Shown here: positions 6,592 through 13,488 of the stretch, one piece after another
Layout: every line of letters starts with the position of its first letter
Position numbering within the stretch: the first letter of the stretch is position 1
Assembly: GCF_946479715.1 (NCBI RefSeq)
Contig: NZ_CAMLHF010000145.1
Coordinates: forward strand, 1-14,632
From: an uncultured Pedobacter sp.
Lineage (GTDB): Bacteria; Bacteroidota; Bacteroidia; Sphingobacteriales; Sphingobacteriaceae
Length of the DNA stretch: 14,632 bases
Reading direction: 5' to 3'
Notes under the pieces: model-generated
Told to the model about the DNA's origin: nothing
The model's input: only the letters and a program-made list of their open reading frames with translations
Databases searched by the model: none
Translations under genes and position numbers: made by a program

Positions 6592-8454
6592 ATGTTAAAA
6601 AGCTTCCTGTTTTTTGTACGTTTCTTTCTGTTTTGGCTGTTATTTTTTTTCGTTGACCGCCTTACATTTATCATTATAAATTCCAAAAAACTTGCCATGG
6701 TTCCACTAGCGGATATCATGGCAAGTTTTTATCATGCCCTAAAGCTTGACCTGTCGATGACGGCGTACATACTCGTCATTCCGCTTTTCAGCTATATATA
6801 CTGGCTCTTAAATGGCCGAAAGGTGGTAGAATTAAAATGGCTTACCATCTATAATAAAATACTGATCGTATTATTCAGTATTATCTCTGTTGTAAATTTC
6901 AATATTTACCGGGAATGGGGAAGTAAGATAAACGCAAAAGCTGTTGGTTTTGCCATTTCAACGCCCAACGAAGCCCTTGCGTCAAGTGCATCTTCTCCTA
7001 TCGGGTTAACACTATCCTTATTTGTCTTATTGGTTGTTATAGGTTTTATTCTGCAACGATGGGTTGTACTTAGGAAACTTAATTTTAAAGCTAGTCCGAT
7101 CTGGTTACGGGGAATTGCCGTTATTGTATTGGTTTTTTTAAATTTTCTTTTGATACGTGGCGGGCTAGGCGGTTCTCCAATCAATCAAAGTATGGCCTAC
7201 TTTTCCAAAGAGCAGGTTTTAAATCATGCTGCAGTAAATACAGAGTGGAACCTTTTGTCGAGTGTGCTTGCAGCCCGCATGACAAAGAATAACCCTTATA
7301 ACTATTTAAGCAAGCAAACAGCCGATGCAAATATTAAGGAACTTTATACTCCGGCAAAAGACACTACCATTAATATACTTACCACCAAACGGCCAAATGT
7401 AGTTCTGGTAATCATTGAAAGCTTTACTGCAGATCTAACCAAAACACTAGGCAACGAAGATGGTATTACGCCGAATTTTGATACTTTAATACACAAAGGA
7501 GTGCTTTTTAGTAATATTTATTCTTCTGGTAGCAGAACTGATAAAGGATTGGTAGCCACTCTAGCCGGCTTCCCTACCCTTGCCGCAGGCAGCATAGTAA
7601 AATGGCCTGAAAAAATGCAGAAGATCCCTGGTATCTCTCAGCCATTCTTTAAAAATGGTTATCAAACCTCTTTTTTTTATGGAGGGGAATCTGAATTTGA
7701 CAATTACAAAGCCTTTATTTTAAGTCATAATTACCAAAAGCTGGTTGATAAAAATAACTTTAAAGGTGGAAAAGTAACAAAATGGGGGCAATTTGATGAA
7801 GCGGTTTTTGAGAGGCAAATTGAGGACCTTAATAAGGAAAAACAACCTTTCTTCTCTACCCTGCTTACCCTTACCAATCACGAACCTTATGCCCTTCCGG
7901 GCAATTACAAGTTTGGACAGGCTGACAACATTGCAAAATTTAAAAGCACGGCGCACTATACCGATTCCTGTATCAACGCTTATTTAAACAATGCAAAAAA
8001 GGAAAGCTGGTATAAAAATACACTCTTTGTCTTTATTGCAGACCATGGTCACCTTTTACCTAAAAATAGCCACGAAATTTATGTCCCTCAACGTTATCAT
8101 GTACCCCTGTTATTCTACGGAGAAGTGATTAAAGACGAATATAAGGGCAAAAAATTTGAAGATGTAGGTAGTCAGGCGGATGTGGCTGCCACAATACTTG
8201 GCCAGTTAGATATCAGTGCTAAGGAATTTGTATGGAGCAAGAACCTCTTAAACCCTTATGCAAAACATTTTGCATTTTTTAGCTGGGATAATGGAATGGG
8301 CTTTATTGATAACCAGCAATGTGTTACTTTTGACAATGTAGGAAAGTCAATATTATACAACAGCAATCCTAAGGATAAGGACCTAACTTTAAAAACCCTT
8401 AACAGTGCCAAATCATACCTACAAAACGTTTATCAGCAATTTATAGAACTATAA
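6592..8454 (+). CDS. LtaS/sulfatase-family membrane phosphoglycerol- or phosphoethanolamine-type transferase
   Basis: This 620-residue inner-membrane protein has about five N-terminal helices (near 4-30, 55-73, 88-103, 138-155 and 170-190), then a periplasmic alkaline-phosphatase-fold domain from about 265. The metal and catalytic residues of the lipoteichoic-acid synthase group are recognisable: Glu276 in VLVIIESF, the Thr316 nucleophile in GSRTDKG, His430 in LTNHEPY, and Asp484/His485 in IADHGH. Architecture and length match LtaS. In Gram-positives this family moves glycerol-phosphate from phosphatidylglycerol. Gram-negative relatives modify glucans or lipids with phosphoglycerol or phosphoethanolamine. 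Since Bacteroidota make no lipoteichoic acid, the acceptor is unknown here. The gene sits 11 bp after the DUF4412-like gene and 2 bp before the DPP-IV gene, a tight operon. Confidence 0.87.
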   Translation: MLKSFLFFVRFFLFWLLFFFVDRLTFIIINSKKLAMVPLADIMASFYHALKLDLSMTAYILVIPLFSYIYWLLNGRKVVELKWLTIYNKILIVLFSIISVVNFNIYREWGSKINAKAVGFAISTPNEALASSASSPIGLTLSLFVLLVVIGFILQRWVVLRKLNFKASPIWLRGIAVIVLVFLNFLLIRGGLGGSPINQSMAYFSKEQVLNHAAVNTEWNLLSSVLAARMTKNNPYNYLSKQTADANIKELYTPAKDTTINILTTKRPNVVLVIIESFTADLTKTLGNEDGITPNFDTLIHKGVLFSNIYSSGSRTDKGLVATLAGFPTLAAGSIVKWPEKMQKIPGISQPFFKNGYQTSFFYGGESEFDNYKAFILSHNYQKLVDKNNFKGGKVTKWGQFDEAVFERQIEDLNKEKQPFFSTLLTLTNHEPYALPGNYKFGQADNIAKFKSTAHYTDSCINAYLNNAKKESWYKNTLFVFIADHGHLLPKNSHEIYVPQRYHVPLLFYGEVIKDEYKGKKFEDVGSQADVAATILGQLDISAKEFVWSKNLLNPYAKHFAFFSWDNGMGFIDNQQCVTFDNVGKSILYNSNPKDKDLTLKTLNSAKSYLQNVYQQFIEL

Positions 8455-8456
8455 AA

Positions 8457-10619
8457 ATGAACTTTAAACACATTTTTTTTAAACTGGCTCTAGTCTTAAT
8501 TTTAGGACTTCTTGGAAAAGCCAATGCTCAGGATATCAAATGGTCAAAAGATGGCAATTCATACTATGAGGTGAGCCAGGGTGAAATTGTATCCATAAGC
8601 CTTCCTCTGAATGAAAGAAAAACCATTGTAAGCCGAAATTTACTTTATTCAAGCGGTAATGCAGGACTTGGTGAGATCAAGAGTTTTGAAATATCTGAAG
8701 ACGGCACTAAAGTTTTACTTTATACGAATAGCAAAAAGGTTTGGCGCTACGAAACGCGTGGAGATTACTTTGTAGCCGACCTGAAAACCAACCAACTTAC
8801 TCAAGTTGGAAAAGATAAACCTGCCTCTTCGCTAATGTTTGCTAAGTTTTCTCCTGATGGGAATAAGGTTGCCTATGTAAGTAAGCACAACCTTTATGTT
8901 GATGACTTAATGAGCAAAACAAGTAAAGCCTTAACTACTGATGGTACTGAAAGATTAATAAACGGAACTTTTGATTGGGTATATGAAGAAGAATTTGATT
9001 GCAGAGATGGGTTCAGATGGAGTCCAGATGGTCAATCTATCGCCTATTGGCAAATAGACGCTACCAAAATCAAAAACTTTTTGATGATAGACAACACAGA
9101 TTCTATTTATTCTTTCACTATCCCTGTAGAATATCCTAAAGTTGGCGAAAACCCTTCTTCTTGCAAAGTTGGTATCGTTAATATCGCCTCAGCAAAAACC
9201 AACTGGTTAGAAGTGCCTGGCGATAAGATCCAAAATTACATTCCAAGAATGGACTGGATCCCTTCAAGCAATGAAGTGATTTTACAACAATTAAACAGAG
9301 AACAAAATGTAAGTAAACTATTTGTTGCTGATGCAAGCTCTGGTCAGGTAAAAAATATCTATACTGAAACTGATAAAGCATGGATTGATGTATCTCAGGG
9401 ATGGGACTGGATAAATGACGGAAAAGAGTTTATTTGGATGAGTGAATTTGATGGCTGGCGTCATCTTTACCGCATCAGTAAAGATGGTAAAAAGCATACA
9501 CTGATTACACAAGGTAATTATGATGTTATTGAGAAATCATTAATAGATGAGAAAAATGGCCAGATTTATTTTATTGCCTCTCCAACAAATGCTACCCAGA
9601 AGTATTTATTTAAAAACAAGCTTAGTGGTGGAAAAGCAGAAATGGTTACCCCTTCTATATTAAAAGGTACTCATTCTTACGAGATATCTCCAAATGGAGT
9701 ATTTGCGCGTCATACTTACCAAAATGCCTCGGTACCTCCAATTACAGAATGGATGAAACTTACCACCTTAAATCCATTGACTATGGAAGGTAGTATTACC
9801 AATCAGCTTGGACGAATGAGGCCACCAAAGAACAAGGTGGAATTCTTTAAAGTAACTACTGAGGATGGAATTGAATTGGATGGCTGGATGAAGAAACCTG
9901 ACAATTTTGACCAGACAAAAAAATACCCGGTTGTATTTTATGTTTACGGTGAGCCTGCTTCGCAAACTGTAACCGATACTTATGGCGCGGGGCGCAACTG
10001 GCTTTATGCCGGCGACATGCCTAAAGATGGCTACATCTATATTTCTGTTGAAAACAGAGGCGCCCCTTCTCCCAAAGGCAGAGAATGGCGTAAAAGTGTT
10101 TTCCAAAAAATAGGCACTTTAAATATTCGCGACCAGGCTATGGCTGCAAAAAAAATAATGGAATGGCCATTTGTTGATAAAAACAGAGTGGCTGTTTGGG
10201 GATGGAGCGGTGGCGGCTCATCAACCTTAAACCTAATGTTCCAGTATCCGGAAATATACAAAACCGGCATCGCCATTGCGGCAGTAGGAAATCAGTTAAC
10301 CTATGATAATGTGTATCAGGAAAGGTATATGGGATCTCCATTAAAAACTAAAGAGGCATACGTTAAAGGCTCTCCTATTACTTACGCTAAAAACCTACAA
10401 GGCAAGCTTTTATATATACATGGAACCGGTGACGATAATGTGCATTATCAAAATGCAGAGATGCTGATCAATGAACTGATCAAGAATAGAAAGGTATTTC
10501 AACTGATGTCGTACCCTAACAGGACCCATAGTATTAACGAAGGTGAAGGTACATCTGAACACCTTGCGCTTACTTACACCGAATTCTTACAAAGAAATTG
10601 CCCTCCGGGAGGCAAATAA
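8457..10619 (+). CDS. dipeptidyl peptidase IV (S9B prolyl oligopeptidase family), periplasmic
   Basis: This 720-residue serine peptidase carries a signal peptide (about 1-24, LGKANA then Gln). The N-terminal part (about 30-440) is the DPP-IV beta-propeller. It contains the DWVYEEE motif (173-179), whose Glu178 and Glu179 anchor the substrate amino terminus in characterised DPP-IV enzymes. The C-terminal alpha/beta-hydrolase holds the triad: Ser584 in GWSGGG, Asp659 in HGTGDDNVH and His691 in NRTHS. VYGEP provides Tyr497 at the oxyanion-tyrosine position. The elbow is GWSGGG instead of the common GWSYGG. The enzyme should remove N-terminal X-Pro or X-Ala dipeptides in the periplasm, feeding peptide use. 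It is the last gene of the operon with the LtaS-like enzyme (2-bp gap) and is followed by a strong terminator. A broader DPP specificity is possible, but the double Glu argues for DPP-IV. Confidence 0.94.
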   Translation: MNFKHIFFKLALVLILGLLGKANAQDIKWSKDGNSYYEVSQGEIVSISLPLNERKTIVSRNLLYSSGNAGLGEIKSFEISEDGTKVLLYTNSKKVWRYETRGDYFVADLKTNQLTQVGKDKPASSLMFAKFSPDGNKVAYVSKHNLYVDDLMSKTSKALTTDGTERLINGTFDWVYEEEFDCRDGFRWSPDGQSIAYWQIDATKIKNFLMIDNTDSIYSFTIPVEYPKVGENPSSCKVGIVNIASAKTNWLEVPGDKIQNYIPRMDWIPSSNEVILQQLNREQNVSKLFVADASSGQVKNIYTETDKAWIDVSQGWDWINDGKEFIWMSEFDGWRHLYRISKDGKKHTLITQGNYDVIEKSLIDEKNGQIYFIASPTNATQKYLFKNKLSGGKAEMVTPSILKGTHSYEISPNGVFARHTYQNASVPPITEWMKLTTLNPLTMEGSITNQLGRMRPPKNKVEFFKVTTEDGIELDGWMKKPDNFDQTKKYPVVFYVYGEPASQTVTDTYGAGRNWLYAGDMPKDGYIYISVENRGAPSPKGREWRKSVFQKIGTLNIRDQAMAAKKIMEWPFVDKNRVAVWGWSGGGSSTLNLMFQYPEIYKTGIAIAAVGNQLTYDNVYQERYMGSPLKTKEAYVKGSPITYAKNLQGKLLYIHGTGDDNVHYQNAEMLINELIKNRKVFQLMSYPNRTHSINEGEGTSEHLALTYTEFLQRNCPPGGK

Positions 10620-10622
10620 TAT

Positions 10623-10658
10623 AAAAAGGGGATCATCGCAATATGATCCCCTTTTTTT
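10623..10658 (+). terminator. strong rho-independent terminator after the DPP-IV gene
   Basis: GGGGATCAT (10628-10636) pairs perfectly with ATGATCCCC (10643-10651) around a six-base loop, and the stem is extended by A-T pairs on the outside. A run of seven T (10652-10658) follows. It starts 3 bp past the stop codon and separates the envelope operon from the MCE operon. Confidence 0.93.
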
Positions 10659-10792
10659 AAAACCTTTTTGACCTGTATATCGTTTATATAATTGGGACAT
10701 TTACAAGACAAAAACACCCAAAAAATACTGCATATTTGCCGAAAATCATGTAAAAAAGAAGATAGCATACATTTTATTGTGCTTCTGAATAT

Positions 10793-10800
10793 TAGTTTTG
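10793..10800 (+). promoter_or_regulatory. candidate -7 element for the MCE operon
   Basis: TAGTTTTG matches the Bacteroidota -7 consensus TAnnTTTG. The predicted start, about 5-8 bp downstream, would give a leader of roughly 90 nt before the permease ATG. An ATTG ends at 10779, closer than the usual 17-23 bp spacing for the -33 box, so support is partial. The rest of 10662-10897 holds no gene that I can support. Confidence 0.4.
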
Positions 10801-10818
10801 CATAATTATGGCTCATAA

Positions 10819-10854
10819 TTTGATAGTGTGTGATCGCTATCAAAAACCTGATAG
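10819..10854. promoter_or_regulatory. TTTGATAG/CTATCAAA dyad with a second TGATAG, in the MCE operon leader
   Basis: TTTGATAG (10819-10826) and CTATCAAA (10837-10844) are exact inverted repeats around ten bases. A further TGATAG (10849-10854) can pair with the same CTATCA across a six-base loop, so two stems are mutually exclusive. Just upstream is the palindrome CATAATTATG (10801-10810), whose CATAATT half recurs at 10814-10820. The position, 55-80 bp before the permease start and after the candidate promoter, suits an operator or a leader structure. Confidence 0.4.
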
Positions 10855-10897
10855 TAATAACACTCTAAATCGAATAATAAGATATTAAGGCATATAC

Positions 10898-11707
10898 ATG
10901 GAGAAAAAAGCTGAGAGCCAGGAAACCTTAAATGACGAAGTAAAAACTCCCGGTAAATTATCCAGGACGTTTATAACGCTTTACGATGTTTTTCAGTTTA
11001 TTGGACGCTTCTTTAAAGAAGGCTTCTTGCCTCCTTATGAAGGAAAAGAACTAATGAAACAGTGCTATGACATTGGCTATCGTTCTTTAGCCTTGATCTC
11101 TTTAACCGGATTTATTACAGGTATAGTATTTACAAAACAATCCAGACCATCGCTTGCTGAATTTGGCGCCACTTCATGGCTTCCATCATTGGTAGGTATT
11201 GCATTGTTAAGAACACTTGCCCCATTACTAACTTCGCTTATAGCAGCCGGAAAGGTAGGATCAAGTATTGGTGCCGAACTGGGCTCAATGAGGGTTACAG
11301 AGCAAATAGATGCTATGGAAGTATCGGCAACTAATCCATTCAAATTTCTGGTAACCACAAGGGTGCTTGCATCAACAATTACTATTCCTATTCTTACCTT
11401 TTATACTGCTATGGTTGGAATGCTGGGGGCATTATTAAATGTTTCTCTAAGTGAAGGCACAAGCGCAAAGGCATTCTTTCAATCGTCGCTTGAATCGATC
11501 ACCTTTTTAGACATTACCGCATCTACTATTAAAGCCGTAATATTTGGTTTTACAATTGGAATGGTAGGTTGCTACCAGGGGTATAATTCTTCAAAAGGAA
11601 CAGAAGGTGTAGGTAAAGCCGCCAATTCGGCCGTGGTTATTGGTATGTTCCTTATATTTATAGAGGAAGTAGTTTCAGTACAGTTTTTTGGTTTATTCAG
11701 GACTTAA
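10898..11707 (+). CDS. mlaE: MlaE-like ABC permease of an MCE lipid transporter
   Basis: This is a 269-residue polytopic inner-membrane protein. After about 50 cytoplasmic residues come several hydrophobic segments (near 63-80, 95-115, 155-185, 208-226 and 243-265). The family-defining loop is GKVGSSIGAELGSMRVTEQIDAMEV (118-142), which corresponds to the conserved G-A-E-x-G-x-M-x-V-x-E-Q-I-D-A-M signature of MlaE/YrbE permeases. These permeases form a dimer that hands phospholipid between the membrane and the MCE ring. The ATG is preceded by TAAGG at a reasonable distance. It is the first gene of mlaE-mlaF-mlaD, with ten bases to mlaF. The N-terminal extension before the first helix is longer and more charged than in E. 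coli MlaE. Confidence 0.93.
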   Translation: MEKKAESQETLNDEVKTPGKLSRTFITLYDVFQFIGRFFKEGFLPPYEGKELMKQCYDIGYRSLALISLTGFITGIVFTKQSRPSLAEFGATSWLPSLVGIALLRTLAPLLTSLIAAGKVGSSIGAELGSMRVTEQIDAMEVSATNPFKFLVTTRVLASTITIPILTFYTAMVGMLGALLNVSLSEGTSAKAFFQSSLESITFLDITASTIKAVIFGFTIGMVGCYQGYNSSKGTEGVGKAANSAVVIGMFLIFIEEVVSVQFFGLFRT

Positions 11708-11717
11708 TTTTTAAACT

Positions 11718-12488
11718 ATGAAAGAAAAAGAGCCCTTGTCTGAACAAGAAAAAGTAATAGAAATTAATGGCCTGTATAAGTCGTTTGGCAATTACCATGT
11801 ACTAAGGGGAGTAGACTTAGAACTTTATAAGCGCGAAAACCTGGTTGTGCTTGGAAAATCAGGTACGGGTAAGTCTGTACTGATAAAAATTGTGGTTGGC
11901 TTATTAACCCCAGACCGTGGGGATGTTAGAGTACTTAACCAGCATGTTGATCAGATTACCTATAAAGAACTGCTTGCTTTAAGATTAAAAGTAGGATTTT
12001 CATTCCAAAACAGCGCGTTATATGATAGTATGACTGTTAGAGAAAACCTGGTTTTCCCTTTAATCAGAAATCAGAAAAAATTAACAAAGGGAGAAATAAC
12101 CAGTGCTGTTGAAGAGATGCTGGACGCAGTTGGACTGCTCCATACCATTAATCAGATGCCTTCAGAATTATCGGGTGGGCAAAGAAAAAGGATAGGCATT
12201 GCCAGAACATTGATCTTAAGACCTGAAATTATGCTTTATGATGAACCTACAGCCGGACTTGATCCAATAACCTGCCTGGAAATCAATAGCCTGATTAATG
12301 AAGTACAGGAACGCTTTCACACCAGTTCGATTATCATTACCCATGATTTAACCTGTGCAAAAGCAGTTGGTAATAGAGTAGCCATGTTACTGGATGGCAA
12401 ATTTGAGCGTCAGGGGACTTTCGAAGACGTGTTTAATACAAATGACGAACGGGTAAAACCATTTTACGATTACAATTTTATTCAATAG
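11718..12488 (+). CDS. mlaF: MlaF-like ABC ATPase of an MCE lipid transporter
   Basis: This 256-residue cytoplasmic ATPase has every ABC motif intact. They are Walker A GKSGTGKS (46-53), the Q-loop Gln97 in FSFQNSALYDSMTV, signature LSGGQRKR (151-158), Walker B IMLYDE with Glu176, D-loop AGLDP and the switch His209 in IITHD. The SFQNSALYDSMTVREN region is characteristic of the MlaF/YrbF group rather than of generic importers. It powers lipid movement through MlaE. It is followed five bases later by the MCE gene. The C-terminus (VKPFYDYNFIQ) is short, whereas E. coli MlaF has an extension that contacts a partner subunit. No MlaB STAS gene is seen nearby. Confidence 0.95.
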   Translation: MKEKEPLSEQEKVIEINGLYKSFGNYHVLRGVDLELYKRENLVVLGKSGTGKSVLIKIVVGLLTPDRGDVRVLNQHVDQITYKELLALRLKVGFSFQNSALYDSMTVRENLVFPLIRNQKKLTKGEITSAVEEMLDAVGLLHTINQMPSELSGGQRKRIGIARTLILRPEIMLYDEPTAGLDPITCLEINSLINEVQERFHTSSIIITHDLTCAKAVGNRVAMLLDGKFERQGTFEDVFNTNDERVKPFYDYNFIQ

Positions 12489-12493
12489 AAATT

Positions 12494-13486
12494 ATGCAGG
12501 CAACAGACACACGCCGTAAGATTATAGTTGGAGCGTTTATTCTCCTGGGCATAGCGATATTTATTTTAGGGGTTTTTACATTAGGAAGCCAGAAAAAAGC
12601 ATTCGTAAAGAGCTTTACTGTTGATGTTGTTTTCAACGACATTCAAGGACTTAAAACCGGTAATAACGTATGGTTTTCCGGTGTAAAAATAGGTACAATA
12701 AAAAAGATCCAATTTTTTGGAACTTCGCAGGTACAGGTTTTCCTTAATATTGAAGAAGAAGCACACAAATACATTCATAAAGATGCATCTGCCAGCATTA
12801 GCTCTGATGGGTTAATTGGAAATAAGATCATTGTAATTACAGGTGGAACGCCAAAGTTCCCATTTGTAGAGGATGGAGACAGGCTGAGAGTGAATACCAC
12901 CTTATCTACAGACGACATCATGAAAACATTCCAGGTAAACAACAAAAACCTGGTAGAGGTAACTTCTGATTTTAAGATTCTTGCCAAAAGCCTTGTTGAA
13001 GGAAAAGGCACAGCAGGCGCACTACTTACCGACGAACAGATAGCTACTGATTTTAAGGCGATCGTAGTAAACTTGAAGAACACTACAGCATCGGCAAACA
13101 AGATGGCAGCAGAATTGGATAAATTCTCAAAAACATTAAATACAAAAGGTGGTTTGGCCGACAAACTGCTTACTGATACTGCTGTTTTCGCCAAGCTTCA
13201 GGCCTCAGTAAACGAATTACAGAAAACAGCAAGTTCAGCAGCCACACTTACAGAAAACCTGAATAAAGCATCTGGAAAATTAACTCAGACAGACAATGCA
13301 GTTGGTGTATTGCTAAATGATCAGAAGACTGCAGAGCAGGTAAAATCAATTATGCAAAACATGGAAACCAGCAGCAAAAAGCTAGATGAAAATCTGGAAG
13401 CATTACAGCATAATTTTCTTTTAAGGGGCTTCTTTAAAAAGAAAGCGAAAGCAGAAGCCGCAGCAGCAGAAACAAAAAAAGAATAA
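12494..13486 (+). CDS. mlaD: MlaD-like MCE substrate-binding protein
   Basis: This 330-residue protein has a single N-terminal anchor (about 10-30, IIVGAFILLGIAIFILG), a periplasmic MCE domain (about 38-118, with FNDIQGLKTGNNVWFSGVKIG and SISSDGLIGNKIIVI) and a long helical tail (about 140-310). It is far longer than E. coli MlaD, which has about 183 residues. The tail holds three repeats of the form G-x-L-L-[TN]-D, whose aspartates are Asp180, Asp228 and Asp276, exactly 48 residues apart. It ends with FLLRGFFKKK and an Ala/Glu/Lys-rich stretch. MCE proteins form hexameric rings that guide phospholipid across the periplasm, and the tail probably forms a helical extension. No MlaC or MlaA homologue is visible, so the outer-membrane partner is unknown. 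Confidence 0.92.
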   Translation: MQATDTRRKIIVGAFILLGIAIFILGVFTLGSQKKAFVKSFTVDVVFNDIQGLKTGNNVWFSGVKIGTIKKIQFFGTSQVQVFLNIEEEAHKYIHKDASASISSDGLIGNKIIVITGGTPKFPFVEDGDRLRVNTTLSTDDIMKTFQVNNKNLVEVTSDFKILAKSLVEGKGTAGALLTDEQIATDFKAIVVNLKNTTASANKMAAELDKFSKTLNTKGGLADKLLTDTAVFAKLQASVNELQKTASSAATLTENLNKASGKLTQTDNAVGVLLNDQKTAEQVKSIMQNMETSSKKLDENLEALQHNFLLRGFFKKKAKAEAAAAETKKE

Positions 13487-13488
13487 AG

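Noticed and set aside
9178..10341. Several minus-strand open frames inside the DPP-IV gene
   Set aside because: They overlap a complete peptidase gene with all catalytic motifs, and their translations show no family features.
12581..13194. Long minus-strand open frames inside the MCE gene
   Set aside because: They are antisense shadows of a well-supported gene, with no recognisable domain or start context.
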